In this document: in pieces, positions 8,458 to 17,123 of the stretch
How the letters are laid out: each line of letters begins with the position of its first letter
Position numbering within the stretch: position 1 is the stretch's first letter
Assembly: GCA_028282845.1 (NCBI GenBank)
Contig: JANQGY010000002.1
Coordinates: forward strand, 62,001-126,000
Reading direction: 5' to 3'
Source of the DNA: a bacterium
Lineage (GTDB): Bacteria; Fidelibacterota; Marinisomatia; Marinisomatales; JAHJCW01
Length of the DNA stretch: 64,000 nt
The notes under the pieces: generated by a model
Told to the model about the DNA's origin: nothing
The model's input: the letters and a program-made list of their open reading frames with translations, nothing else
Database searches by the model: none
Made by a program: the position numbers and the translations under genes

Positions 8458-8503
8458 ATTTTTATTGAAGTGTATTCTATTCAATTTTATGATGTTTTGT
8501 TAT

Positions 8504-8588
8504 GTGCAAGCTAGGTACACAAATTATTTATATCGGTAAACTCAGTTATAAAAAATATATACTTTAAGGTTATTGTGAGGTAAATCTC
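8504..8588 (+). repeat. 85-bp imperfect direct repeat, copy 1
   Basis: Aligns without gaps to 11409-11493, with about 73 of 85 bases the same by hand count. The core CGGTAAAC, then CAGTTATAAAAAATATATAC, then TTATTGTGAG is shared. Copy 1 is just beyond the tRNA fragment and about 245 bases before a lipoprotein gene; copy 2 precedes a methyltransferase gene. It may be a shared promoter region or the flank of a duplicated or inserted cassette. Confidence 0.75.
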
Positions 8589-8671
8589 TAACCATTTTTT
8601 TTATATTTGGTAAATTGTTGTATATTTTTGTGCAATAGTTTGACATATAATATAAAACTAATTGCAAAAGA

Positions 8672-8772
8672 ATTGGTCAATTGAGACCAATATAAGAAGG
8701 AGGGGGCTGTACATCTAAATCAGTACAGCCCCACATAGGAGTTACAAGCGGTTCCTGCAGGAAGGCCTGTAA
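8672..8772 (+). ncRNA. Structured leader with three consecutive hairpins
   Basis: Three inverted repeats follow each other: ATTGGTC/GACCAAT (8672-8678, 8685-8691); GGGGCTGTAC/GTACAGCCCC (8703-8712, 8723-8732; perfect 10 bp, 10-base loop); and TTACA/TGTAA (8742-8746, 8768-8772) enclosing the palindrome TTCCTGCAGGAA (8752-8763). Together they fill the 160 bases before the ribosome-binding site of the lipoprotein gene at 8832. They do not match a riboswitch class I know. They could be a regulatory leader, a small RNA, or the ends of a small mobile element. Confidence 0.5.
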
Positions 8773-8831
8773 TATAGTCTGAAATTAACTATTATTAAGT
8801 TGATTTCTAGTTTAAAAAATAGGAGGCAACT

Positions 8832-9932
8832 GTGAAGAACGCAGTAATATTACTAATACTATCCATATTTGTTTTGTTAAGTTGTGAAAGTAATTCGATC
8901 AGTTCACCAATTGAAAGCAACTTTGATCCTGTCGCAGCATTTGGAACAATTGATATTGATCAAGCTGATTTAGATCTAATGACAAATGATAACTTAACAA
9001 AAGGATATAAAGGAAGTTTACTATCGTACGAAGTAAAAATGAAATATTTCGCTAAGGGAATTGCAAAATTACTTAATGATCCCGAAATAGGAACATATTT
9101 GCGAGCAGAAATTGGGAAACAATTTGATGGTGATTATGATGCGTTGTGGGAAGTAGTAGCTGAAAATGAGTTTATGAATAAAGGAAAATTTAAGAATATT
9201 CTTAGAAAGCTTTACAATACTAATATTGATATGCTTGAACAGTTTAATAGCGTACCTTTATTACAAGTTAGTACTCCAGTACACTATGAGAAGTGGAATG
9301 TTGGTGAGCCCTTATTAGTAGCTTTTAATCCAATATCTGTTGATGATGTTGAATGGGAAGACATAATAGCTTTCGACGGAGATGGTAAAAAATATAAATT
9401 AAATACTCAAAGTAAACCTAATTATCCGGTTGTTGTTATTGGAATTAATGAAAGAGTTGATCCTGAAACCAAAGTACCAATATCTACAGAAGATTCGACC
9501 GTTGGTAGGTATGGTATTGAGACAAATGATGATATGAGAATTGAATATGCTAAAGTAGTAAATGATAGAGAACCTTGGAATAAAGGAAAACCCGAGACTT
9601 ATTATATATTTGATAATGGTAACACAGAGTTATATAGAACATATTATGATTATTTTGATGCTGATGATACAAGTTGGTATTATTTTAATAAAAGGATAAT
9701 GTATTGGAGTCCTGTTGATGATGCACCAAGGAGTTACATACGTTGGATTGAACACGATTGGCACATTTTTGGAAAAACTTGGTCGGTCAATAATGCAGAC
9801 TTTTGGATAGATAATGGGATGGGTGATGATAGTATGGGTACTGAGACTTTCCATCGAGATGATCCTACATCAACAACTTCAGATCCATATGTAACCGGGC
9901 TTGGTCATTTTAAATTTACAATAACTTGGTAG
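8832..9932 (+). CDS. Lipoprotein of unknown function
   Basis: I do not recognise this 366-residue protein. The N-terminus is a lipoprotein signal, with a hydrophobic stretch ending FVLLSC, so Cys18 is expected to be acylated and the protein anchored in a membrane. The mature part is acidic, with many Asp and Trp/Tyr residues, especially in the last 110 residues, which suggests a secreted beta-rich or calcium-binding domain. The GTG start is supported by an AGGAGG six bases upstream. Two small barrel-like genes follow on the same strand, so the three may form a surface module. Confidence 0.7.
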   Translation: MKNAVILLILSIFVLLSCESNSISSPIESNFDPVAAFGTIDIDQADLDLMTNDNLTKGYKGSLLSYEVKMKYFAKGIAKLLNDPEIGTYLRAEIGKQFDGDYDALWEVVAENEFMNKGKFKNILRKLYNTNIDMLEQFNSVPLLQVSTPVHYEKWNVGEPLLVAFNPISVDDVEWEDIIAFDGDGKKYKLNTQSKPNYPVVVIGINERVDPETKVPISTEDSTVGRYGIETNDDMRIEYAKVVNDREPWNKGKPETYYIFDNGNTELYRTYYDYFDADDTSWYYFNKRIMYWSPVDDAPRSYIRWIEHDWHIFGKTWSVNNADFWIDNGMGDDSMGTETFHRDDPTSTTSDPYVTGLGHFKFTITW

Positions 9933-9961
9933 TAATTTCTTTTACTAAAAATATTCATTGA

Positions 9962-10486
9962 ATGATTAATAAATTCTATAGAAATATCATTTTTGGGATT
10001 TTTCTTTGTTCCATAACTTTTCTTCTTGGACAGAATAATCCACGCAAAAAATCACTTTTTATAGAACTATTTGGTGCTGGTTTAAATTATTCAATCAATA
10101 TAGATTCAAGGCTAATTCGCGGTACTCAGGATGGATCTGGGTACCGTTTTGGTTTTGGATATTTGCCTGCAGCTGATTTTAATTTGTATTCGATCCCTAT
10201 TGAAATGAATTATCTGTATGGAAAGAATCGTAATGGCATTGAAGTCAACATTGGAATATCTCCAATTTATGTGAACTTTACTAATGAAGAAGCAAAGATT
10301 GGCTTTTCTAAATATAATCTATTAACAATAAACAAAAACAAATACGTATTAGCCTATTATGGTTTTGGATACAGACTTCAACCATTAAAAAAAGGAATAA
10401 TGCTTAAAATTAATTTCCTGAATCTTTTTGATAGTGATATTAGCATTAATTATTATGGACTTTCCTTTGGTTACAAACTCAATTAG
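9962..10486 (+). CDS. Small outer-membrane beta-barrel protein, unknown function
   Basis: A signal peptide (about residues 1-23, ending LLGQ) is followed by alternating aromatic and polar strands (FIELFGAGLNYSINIDSR; YRFGFGYLP; LNYSI- and YGLSFGYKL-type repeats) and ends in a strand with a terminal hydrophobic residue pair, the pattern of small 8-stranded outer-membrane barrels of FCB bacteria. It is 174 residues long. It starts 29 bases after the lipoprotein gene and ends 7 bases before another barrel-like gene. Function unknown. Confidence 0.6.
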   Translation: MINKFYRNIIFGIFLCSITFLLGQNNPRKKSLFIELFGAGLNYSINIDSRLIRGTQDGSGYRFGFGYLPAADFNLYSIPIEMNYLYGKNRNGIEVNIGISPIYVNFTNEEAKIGFSKYNLLTINKNKYVLAYYGFGYRLQPLKKGIMLKINFLNLFDSDISINYYGLSFGYKLN

Positions 10487-10493
10487 GAATTGA

Positions 10494-11099
10494 ATGCTTT
10501 ATAGAAATCAGATTAAAATATTAGTAATCATTTTATTTATAGGGAATAATGTATTTTGTAGCGAGAGATCAAACAGTGTTTCTGTTGAAGCGCACAGAAC
10601 TTTTTGGACAATGGGAGATACTCCTGGGGCTTTATTAAAAACTGACTTTAGATATCCACTAAGTGATAAATATGGAATACAAGCAGGTTTAGGATTTACA
10701 GTTTCTTCTGACTTAAGTGGTTTAGTTGAACGAGAGTTTGGAAAGCTGCCATCATATTATTATATGCGTGATCACTATCTATATGAGATAGGTTTATATA
10801 GATCAATAAATTTCAATGACATAGATAATTCACGATTTAATTTATTTTTAACAATATTTTATTTATCAGGAAATAAAATGCTTACTGGATTAGCAGCAGT
10901 TAATAAAAAAACTGATGAACTAATCATTGAGAATTATTATTATATAGTTAAAACCTATGGATTTGGCTTGATATTAGACTATAAGTTCGATTTTTATAAA
11001 AATACAAGAATAGGTCCCATTGCAGGATGGAGGTATTTAGTTAATGATCAAGATTTTGTATGGTCTTTAGGTATAAAATTATTGGTTAATTTACATTAG
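10494..11099 (+). CDS. Secreted or outer-membrane barrel-like protein, unknown function
   Basis: A 201-residue protein with an N-terminal hydrophobic signal (residues 6-20, ending NNVFCS). The rest alternates short amphipathic strands rich in Tyr, Phe and Gly (KYGIQAGLGFTVS; IGLYRSINFN; TYGFGLILDYKFDF; GPIAGWRYL; SLGIKLLVNLH), consistent with a small outer-membrane barrel. It follows the previous barrel gene by 7 bases and probably shares its transcript. No family recognised. Confidence 0.6.
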   Translation: MLYRNQIKILVIILFIGNNVFCSERSNSVSVEAHRTFWTMGDTPGALLKTDFRYPLSDKYGIQAGLGFTVSSDLSGLVEREFGKLPSYYYMRDHYLYEIGLYRSINFNDIDNSRFNLFLTIFYLSGNKMLTGLAAVNKKTDELIIENYYYIVKTYGFGLILDYKFDFYKNTRIGPIAGWRYLVNDQDFVWSLGIKLLVNLH

Positions 11100-11514
11100 A
11101 AATATTCTTTGGAATTATATTTACGCTGTATTTTGATATAAAGAGTATAGTATTACTACTTATAAATCCTACTTCCTTTAATCCAAAGTCTGTATATCTA
11201 TTTTAATGGTATAGAACTGATACTCACAATTGAGTTTATCTTTTGGTGGTGGTCTTATTACTTCCTGATAGTTTAGTTTTGCTTTTTTATCTGTTATTAG
11301 TTTGAGCAATTCTAGGTGGCTTATTGAAGATTTTGAATCATTGTTCAGTAGATTGAATAGTCAATAATTTTTTGCTTTGTCTTCTATGATTGGTTGTAAT
11401 CTGTTTCCGTACAAACTAGATACACAAATCACTATTATCGGTAAACGCAGTTATAAAAAATATATACATTAAGATTATTGTGAGATAAATTTCGGTTCTT
11501 TAAATTTTAGAAAT
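11100..11514. other. Intergenic region without a gene
   Basis: A 415-base AT-rich stretch with no credible reading frame. Its last 100 bases hold copy 2 of the 85-bp repeat; the remainder has many short T-runs and scattered stops in all frames. Confidence 0.6.
11409..11493 (+). repeat. 85-bp imperfect direct repeat, copy 2
   Basis: Partner of 8504-8588. It ends about 21 bases before the FkbM methyltransferase start, so it overlaps that gene's promoter region. Confidence 0.75.
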
Positions 11515-12471
11515 ATGAGGATATTGATTATGTCAATGCGGGTGCTGAAAAACGGATTAGCTAAACTCAAAGGTTTAATTCCTGTTGCTATTAAAAAGCC
11601 TATTAAAGCAGGAATCAACGCGCTTATATATTATATTGTAGAATTACGTCCTTTGGTGCGAAACATAAAGAATATCAGAAAGATTCAACTTGAAAAAACT
11701 GTAAGTAGAAAAATAAAAGATACCTTAATTAAAACTGTGTACCTGAAACGCTATAATAAAACAGATCGAACTACAAATATAGTGGGAAACCAAGTGAAAT
11801 TCGAGAGTTTTGCTCGCGTTAGAAACCTCTTTGTAGAAATGTTTATTAAACAACCATATTATTTTTCTGCTAAAAATTCAAGTCCCACGATAATTGACTG
11901 CGGTAGTCACATCGGTTTATCGGTTATGTATTTTAAGTTATTATATCCTCAAGCAAAAATTATCTGTTTTGAACCCAACAAATATGCCTACAATTTGTTG
12001 TCAGAAAATATCAAGATAAATAATTTGAAAGATGTTGGACTGCACAATAAAGCGCTTATGGGTTATGACGGTAAAACGGATTTTTTCATAAATATGACCA
12101 ATAAACGTGATGTTGCGACTAGCACAATTAAAGAGAGAGTAATAAACGGCACAAAATCCACGGTAGAAGCGGTAACCCTTTCGCAGTTCATTAATGACAC
12201 GGTTGATTATATAAAAATTGACATTGAGGGGGCTGAACTGGAGGTTTTGAGAGAATTGCAAAAAAGCGGAAAATTGCCGTTGGTGAAGCAAATGGCGATT
12301 GAATTCCATCATCACATTACTCGTGAAGATGATAATTTATCCGCAGCGCTGAAACTCTTGGAACAGGAAGGATTTGGTTACCATCTTGAGGGGCAATTTG
12401 AGCACCCCCGTGACCCGTTCAGTTTCCAGGATATAATGATATTTGCTTACAATAAGCAATTGATGAATTAA
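11515..12471 (+). CDS. FkbM family SAM-dependent methyltransferase
   Basis: FkbM-type enzymes O-methylate sugars or other small molecules, often in surface polysaccharide loci. The SAM-binding core starts IIDCGSHIGLSVMYF (about residues 124-138), followed by ICFEPNKYAYNLL (151-163) and YIKIDIEGAELEVL (235-248), the three conserved FkbM motifs. Residues 1-110 are a basic helical N-terminal extension with hydrophobic stretches. The start is uncertain: ATG at 11515 or at 11530. A large membrane protein follows after 39 bases, perhaps in the same operon. Confidence 0.85.
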   Translation: MRILIMSMRVLKNGLAKLKGLIPVAIKKPIKAGINALIYYIVELRPLVRNIKNIRKIQLEKTVSRKIKDTLIKTVYLKRYNKTDRTTNIVGNQVKFESFARVRNLFVEMFIKQPYYFSAKNSSPTIIDCGSHIGLSVMYFKLLYPQAKIICFEPNKYAYNLLSENIKINNLKDVGLHNKALMGYDGKTDFFINMTNKRDVATSTIKERVINGTKSTVEAVTLSQFINDTVDYIKIDIEGAELEVLRELQKSGKLPLVKQMAIEFHHHITREDDNLSAALKLLEQEGFGYHLEGQFEHPRDPFSFQDIMIFAYNKQLMN

Positions 12472-12510
12472 ACCAATTCAATAATAGTTTTAAGAAGAAC
12501 AAATACTATC

Positions 12511-14556
12511 ATGAAAAGAAAAATTTTAGATTTTAATCTCAATCTTTGGCAAAAAGGCTATCTATATATAATTATTCTAATTTTGTATTATTTGTGGTGG
12601 CTATTTAGTGGAAATGTTGGAGTATTGGATTGGTTTAAAGAGATAGCATATTTTGACTATATCAGAACCAGTTTAAAAGACTATAACATGTTGCCTTATT
12701 ATTGGTGGAATATAATTCCGGATGTTGCCTGGCGTCCGCCGCTGCCCGGTTCTTCCTCGTTTGTTGCTGTGCCGGAAACAACATTTTTCTCACCTTTAAC
12801 ACCATTACTGTCTAATCTAAACACGTTTGCTTATGCAAAATTATATGTATTCTTCCATTTTATTCCGGGAGTTATCGGAGTTTTCGCACTGCGCAAAAAG
12901 TTGCAGTGGACTGATGAACAATTTAGAATCTTTGCTGCTTTATTTTTGTTTTCTCCCATTGTTCTGCAACACGTGGCCGTAGGTTACTTCACTTGGTACA
13001 ATTTCTATTATTTCCCATGGATGATATTTTTCATGTCGGAGAAATCAACCTTTAAGAGTATTGTTGGAACTGCGGCAGTTTTAGGATTAGTTGTTCTACA
13101 AGGAGGAATTTATATTGTGCAATATATGGGGTTATTCTGGTTGATGTATGAAATATTCCATATTATATTGGAAAAAGATTTAAAAAGGGTCTTGCGCATT
13201 ATATTTGTTCCGATGTTAATGCTTGTTTTATCATGGGCTAGAATAGGCAGTTCGGTAATCGTATATGGTGATTATGTAAGGCCGTGGTTTGAGATAGACG
13301 CTTATAATATTTCCTTTTTCCTATTTTATGCTTTCCTGCCGACAATTACCATTCCACCGATTGATCTATGGTTCCACACAGATTATCTTGGTTGGGCGCT
13401 AACGCCGCACGATTCAGGACAGTTTTGGGGACTTTCACTAATCATGTTAGCCGTGGTAGTATTGCGATATAAAGCTATTGTCAAAAATGCAAAATCTAAA
13501 GAGCGTGGTGGACTTAATTATCATGCAATCTTTATTGCGGCGTCATTTCTGTTTATCATATCTTTTTACCGGATATGGTATGATAGTATGCGTGCATTGG
13601 CTTTGCTAAATATCCCCTTAATTGAAACCATTAAGAACCACGGCATCAGGTTTATAATGGGTGCTTACTTTGGATATGCAATTCTACTTGCCACATACAG
13701 TTCTGAGATTTGGAAGCAGTTGGATATTTTTGTACGAACAAAAATTTGGTCAATACTTAAATCGATGCTGAAATACTTAGGTTATGCTATTTTAATTGGA
13801 ACGGGATTGTTTTATTCGATAATGATAATATTTAAAAATTTTATTACTGATAAGTTCGTAGATATCGTAACGGCTGCTTATAATAATACCGGTCATTTTT
13901 GGTTACGCAACCGGATGGAGGGTATTCAGCAGAATGATCTTGAGTTCTATTTTTATAGGTTTGACATAGCTTTTGCATCAATTAGACATTGGACATTTGT
14001 TATATTAGCAATTGCATTATTCTTTTTCATATCAGCACTATTAATTAACAAAAATAAGCATAGGTTTGCTTCGTTAATATCAAGATTCCCGCATTTAAAG
14101 TATGAATTACTGCTTATAATTCCGTTAGCATTTTCAACCGGTATGTGGATGAATTTATCAACCAGTGTACCATTCGATTATTATCCAATCCAAAAAGCGA
14201 TACCCCCCGATGTTATTGTACAATTGGATAAGACACTGTCAATTCCGGGGATGGAAGTTGCACCTGATAAATTAATTCTTATACCCAAGAGTGAAATAAT
14301 GGCTGAGGGTTATGTTTTCTCAAATCTTCCTTTTAACGATCACAAATTGTTTGAAATCATCAGTCAAAATGCTGAATTTTTTGATTCAGATGGCAATTTA
14401 GCGTTACGTCCATACAATAATGAATCTATCGAAATTCAATATATAACTAAACCAATAGATCAAGCGATTCGTATTACTGTGATAGCATGGTCAATGCTTG
14501 GTGTTTTGGTTTTTGCGCAATTAATAGTGAAGTTGAAGAAAAATAAAATTAAATGA
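12511..14556 (+). CDS. Large polytopic membrane protein, glycosyltransferase-C-like topology
   Basis: A 681-residue inner-membrane protein with about 11-13 hydrophobic segments (for example 17-34, 105-123, 133-150, 180-215, 225-245, 345-362, 485-510 and 655-675) and a soluble stretch near 570-650. The layout resembles polyprenyl-phosphate sugar-dependent transferases and YfhO-like proteins, but no diagnostic motif is visible. Next to an FkbM methyltransferase, a role in cell-surface glycan synthesis or lipid decoration is plausible. Function is not assigned. Confidence 0.55.
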   Translation: MKRKILDFNLNLWQKGYLYIIILILYYLWWLFSGNVGVLDWFKEIAYFDYIRTSLKDYNMLPYYWWNIIPDVAWRPPLPGSSSFVAVPETTFFSPLTPLLSNLNTFAYAKLYVFFHFIPGVIGVFALRKKLQWTDEQFRIFAALFLFSPIVLQHVAVGYFTWYNFYYFPWMIFFMSEKSTFKSIVGTAAVLGLVVLQGGIYIVQYMGLFWLMYEIFHIILEKDLKRVLRIIFVPMLMLVLSWARIGSSVIVYGDYVRPWFEIDAYNISFFLFYAFLPTITIPPIDLWFHTDYLGWALTPHDSGQFWGLSLIMLAVVVLRYKAIVKNAKSKERGGLNYHAIFIAASFLFIISFYRIWYDSMRALALLNIPLIETIKNHGIRFIMGAYFGYAILLATYSSEIWKQLDIFVRTKIWSILKSMLKYLGYAILIGTGLFYSIMIIFKNFITDKFVDIVTAAYNNTGHFWLRNRMEGIQQNDLEFYFYRFDIAFASIRHWTFVILAIALFFFISALLINKNKHRFASLISRFPHLKYELLLIIPLAFSTGMWMNLSTSVPFDYYPIQKAIPPDVIVQLDKTLSIPGMEVAPDKLILIPKSEIMAEGYVFSNLPFNDHKLFEIISQNAEFFDSDGNLALRPYNNESIEIQYITKPIDQAIRITVIAWSMLGVLVFAQLIVKLKKNKIK

Positions 14557-15129
14557 TACTGTGCTAAAAATTGGACTTTTTAAATTGTAGCGTTGTTTGA
14601 ATACAAACATTATATTTTTCATATCCAGTAAGATAACTATTAAATAGCTGAATTTTATAAAGACCAATAACAGATATTTTAACACTATCTTTATTAGTTG
14701 TATCTGATAATTTGGTTTTAAAGTATCTAAATAATATCTCTTGTATTAATTGCAATTATTAGCCAATATATTTCTGTTATATATCAAAAATGATGAGTTA
14801 TGGAAAGATTTTCAAAATATAGCTCATTGATCTTTTGTTTGTAGACCATTATTTCATAAAAGTAAGCTCTAATTTCAATAATTTTGAATCTGATTTTACT
14901 TAATAAAAACCACCCCAAAACTAAGGTAGTTTTTTAAACCATTAGTATCTCCTAAATCTTTAAGTTTTAACTCTTCTCTTTAGCTTATTCCAAATGTTAA
15001 AGCTCCAATAAACTACTTTATTTTGGTCTGCCCCCTGTCGCTAAAAAGTATAAAAATAGTGATGCAATATTATATTAATTCATACTAATATAATGCCTAA
15101 TGCAAAAAGTATATAGAGGAGAAAGAACA
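14557..15129. other. Intergenic region: weak terminator and AT-rich palindrome
   Basis: No convincing gene. An imperfect hairpin AAAACCACC/GGTAGTTTT (14906-14914, 14925-14933) followed by a T-run may terminate the 12511 gene. A perfect 9-bp inverted repeat ATTATATTA/TAATATAAT (15069-15077, 15086-15094) lies 36 bases before the small lipoprotein start and could be an operator. Confidence 0.5.
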
Positions 15130-15279
15130 ATGAAAACATTAAAAGTCTTACTAGCAACGGCTATATTTTTACTTGTCGCCTGCGGGGATTTTAGCAATCC
15201 GCTCTCGAGCGAAAGTAATGAGCAAGACAATCAGAAAGATCATGCCCCGTTATATTCGGGAGGTTCTGATCGAGGATAG
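15130..15279 (+). CDS. 49-residue lipoprotein
   Basis: Short but well supported: GAGGAG ribosome-binding site about 9 bases before the ATG, then a textbook lipoprotein signal (MKTLKVLLATAIFLLVAC, Cys18), then a 31-residue hydrophilic mature chain rich in Ser, Asp and Gly. No family recognised. It converges on the TPR regulator gene. Confidence 0.7.
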   Translation: MKTLKVLLATAIFLLVACGDFSNPLSSESNEQDNQKDHAPLYSGGSDRG

Positions 15280-15291
15280 TAGAAATCAAAA

Positions 15292-15338
15292 AGACCGGAG
15301 GCCTAGTTTCAGTCTATGCGGAGCTAGGCTTTCTGGTC
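15292..15338. terminator. Hairpin between convergent genes
   Basis: An imperfect inverted repeat, with GACC and GCCTAG on the left and CTAGGC and GGTC on the right, lies between the small lipoprotein stop and the end of the TPR regulator. It overlaps the last codons of the regulator. It probably serves as a bidirectional terminator. Confidence 0.5.
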
Positions 15339-16844
15339 CTGATCAATATCAATAGTCTTCTTTATTGCAGTCAGTATAGATACATCCAGAATTTCAGCAA
15401 TTTTAGTCTTGTTATAATTATATTTTTTTAACAAGTAACCGTATAGATCGGTATCAAATTGTTTGATTGCGGATCGCCAATCCATTGGCAGCATGGAGTA
15501 TAGATAATTGATAAAATGCTGATTTTCAATCTTATCAATTTCAATATCGGATTTTTTTATGCCGAACCGATTCTGATAAACAAAATATAATCTTAAAGAA
15601 ATATTTAATTTATCACAAAGTTGCCTAACGGTTTTGTTCCGAACCCTGTGCAGCGAAAGCAGGTGCTTTTGAAATATTCCTAATATTTCAGTATAGGTTT
15701 TACCTTCCGTAAAAGCAAAGGTTTTGCCATATTTACCGACATGCTCGATTGTCGGTTTTTCAGCTAGAAAACGCATATAATTATCAATTAGATTACTCCG
15801 GTAACCGTTGAGCAAAATAATGCCCAACTGTTTTCTTTCCGATTGCAGTTTTGCATATCCGGCGGCATAATATTGTTCCGCTTCCTTGTATTTTCCGATT
15901 CTCTCATAGCACAATCCGAGCTTATAATAATCCTCAAAAAGCATTTCATAGATTTCATACTTAGCGGTTATTTCCAATGATTGTTTATGATACTCAATTG
16001 CTTTACTGTAGTTATTTTTCTCAAATTCAATATAAGCCAAATTTTGGATTACCAAACTCTCAAGATAGGGATCTTTATCCATTTCTAGTAATTGATTGAA
16101 TATATTTTTTGCTTGTTTATATTCTTTCTCCCGTATGCAAATCCAACCTTGATCATTTAACACATCCCGATAAGTTGAGCTAAATGTGTAACGTTTAGCT
16201 AATGTTTCCGCTTCAGTGATGTACTTTTTTGCAAGTTTAAAATTATCATACTGTAAATGAATCAATCCAATATGCCTAAGGATAGTTACATAGCGCACAT
16301 GTTCTTTTTGGTCTAAGTAATATCTTGTAGCTTGTGTTAATAAGTCCAATGATCGTTTTTTATCGCTGTAGCGCAAACAATAGCCTTGATAGGTAATAAT
16401 TCGCCATTTCAATTTCTCGTTCTCGGTTATTTGCGCTGCCTGATCCAATACGGCTAAAGCTTCCTCAGTTCGTTTTAGCTGCCGCAACAAGTTGGCATAT
16501 TCGGTCAGGATATAGGCGTAAACCTCGTCTTCCAATTTTAGATTCAAAGCCTGCGTGATGCTCGTTATCGCTTTGCGGTAATTTCCGTTAAAAGTATGAA
16601 CTCCGGTTAAACAGCCTAAACCGATGGCTTTCACATTGTCGTCATCAACTTTAGTGATGAGTGTTATATCTTGAAGTGCCTCGGTTGGGTTACCCAAGTT
16701 TAACCGATTGATCTCTTCGGCTTTTTCCAAATATTGCTTGATCGGAACTTTATCAATTAATTCTTCCGGTTTGATGACTTCCTTGACGCTCGGAAGAATG
16801 TTCTCAAACTTCACTGGAATTTGATTATGTAAATTGACCTGCAT
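15324..16844 (-). CDS. TPR protein with C-terminal Fis-type helix-turn-helix, likely regulator
   Basis: About 506 residues. The ATG at 16844 is preceded by AAGGAAGG, so it is preferred to the TTG 24 bases upstream. Residues 30-370 are tetratricopeptide repeats (for example AYILTEYANLLRQLKRTEEA; YYKLGLCYERIGKYKEAEQ). The last 50 residues end in a Fis-like helix-turn-helix (LKKYNYNKTKIAEILDVS), like the DNA-binding tail of bacterial enhancer-binding proteins but without the AAA+ domain. It is divergent from an RND efflux operon and separated by 279 bases, so it probably controls that operon. Confidence 0.75.
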   Translation of the reverse strand: MQVNLHNQIPVKFENILPSVKEVIKPEELIDKVPIKQYLEKAEEINRLNLGNPTEALQDITLITKVDDDNVKAIGLGCLTGVHTFNGNYRKAITSITQALNLKLEDEVYAYILTEYANLLRQLKRTEEALAVLDQAAQITENEKLKWRIITYQGYCLRYSDKKRSLDLLTQATRYYLDQKEHVRYVTILRHIGLIHLQYDNFKLAKKYITEAETLAKRYTFSSTYRDVLNDQGWICIREKEYKQAKNIFNQLLEMDKDPYLESLVIQNLAYIEFEKNNYSKAIEYHKQSLEITAKYEIYEMLFEDYYKLGLCYERIGKYKEAEQYYAAGYAKLQSERKQLGIILLNGYRSNLIDNYMRFLAEKPTIEHVGKYGKTFAFTEGKTYTEILGIFQKHLLSLHRVRNKTVRQLCDKLNISLRLYFVYQNRFGIKKSDIEIDKIENQHFINYLYSMLPMDWRSAIKQFDTDLYGYLLKKYNYNKTKIAEILDVSILTAIKKTIDIDQDQKA

Positions 16845-16957
16845 TCTATGCCTTCCTTTTATTTTCAAATCATTATTTCAATAAATTGTTAATATTATTG
16901 GTAAAAAATATTACATGCAAACGGTAAAGTTATAACAAAATTTGAGAAATGAAAATC

Positions 16958-16986
16958 ATATTATTATAATGATTATATTATTATAA
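16958..16986. promoter_or_regulatory. Tandem direct repeat in the divergent promoter region
   Basis: ATATTATTATAA occurs twice, at 16958-16969 and 16975-16986, 17 bases apart start to start. It lies between the divergent regulator and efflux genes, a good position for an activator or repressor dimer site. The AT-rich background lowers confidence. Confidence 0.4.
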
Positions 16987-17123
16987 GTATATTAAAAACT
17001 TATTGATACCATTAGGAAATAGTAAAATAAATAAACTATTAATACTTTCTTTATAAATATTTTTTTTATGACAACATTTCTATAATATTGCGGTCTATTA
17101 TATCTAAAAATGCAGGGATTACA

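Noticed and set aside
8600..8660. A sigma70-type promoter before the lipoprotein leader (TTGACA and TATAAT)
   Set aside because: The two boxes are almost adjacent, not about 17 bases apart, and the background is very AT-rich.
14564..14755. A 63-codon minus-strand reading frame after the large membrane protein
   Set aside because: No ribosome-binding site, AT-rich chance composition and no recognisable pattern; it overlaps noncoding sequence with a weak terminator nearby.
15173..15355. A 60-codon plus-strand frame overlapping the small lipoprotein
   Set aside because: The overlapping frame at 15130 has a ribosome-binding site and a lipoprotein signal; this one has neither and runs through the hairpin.
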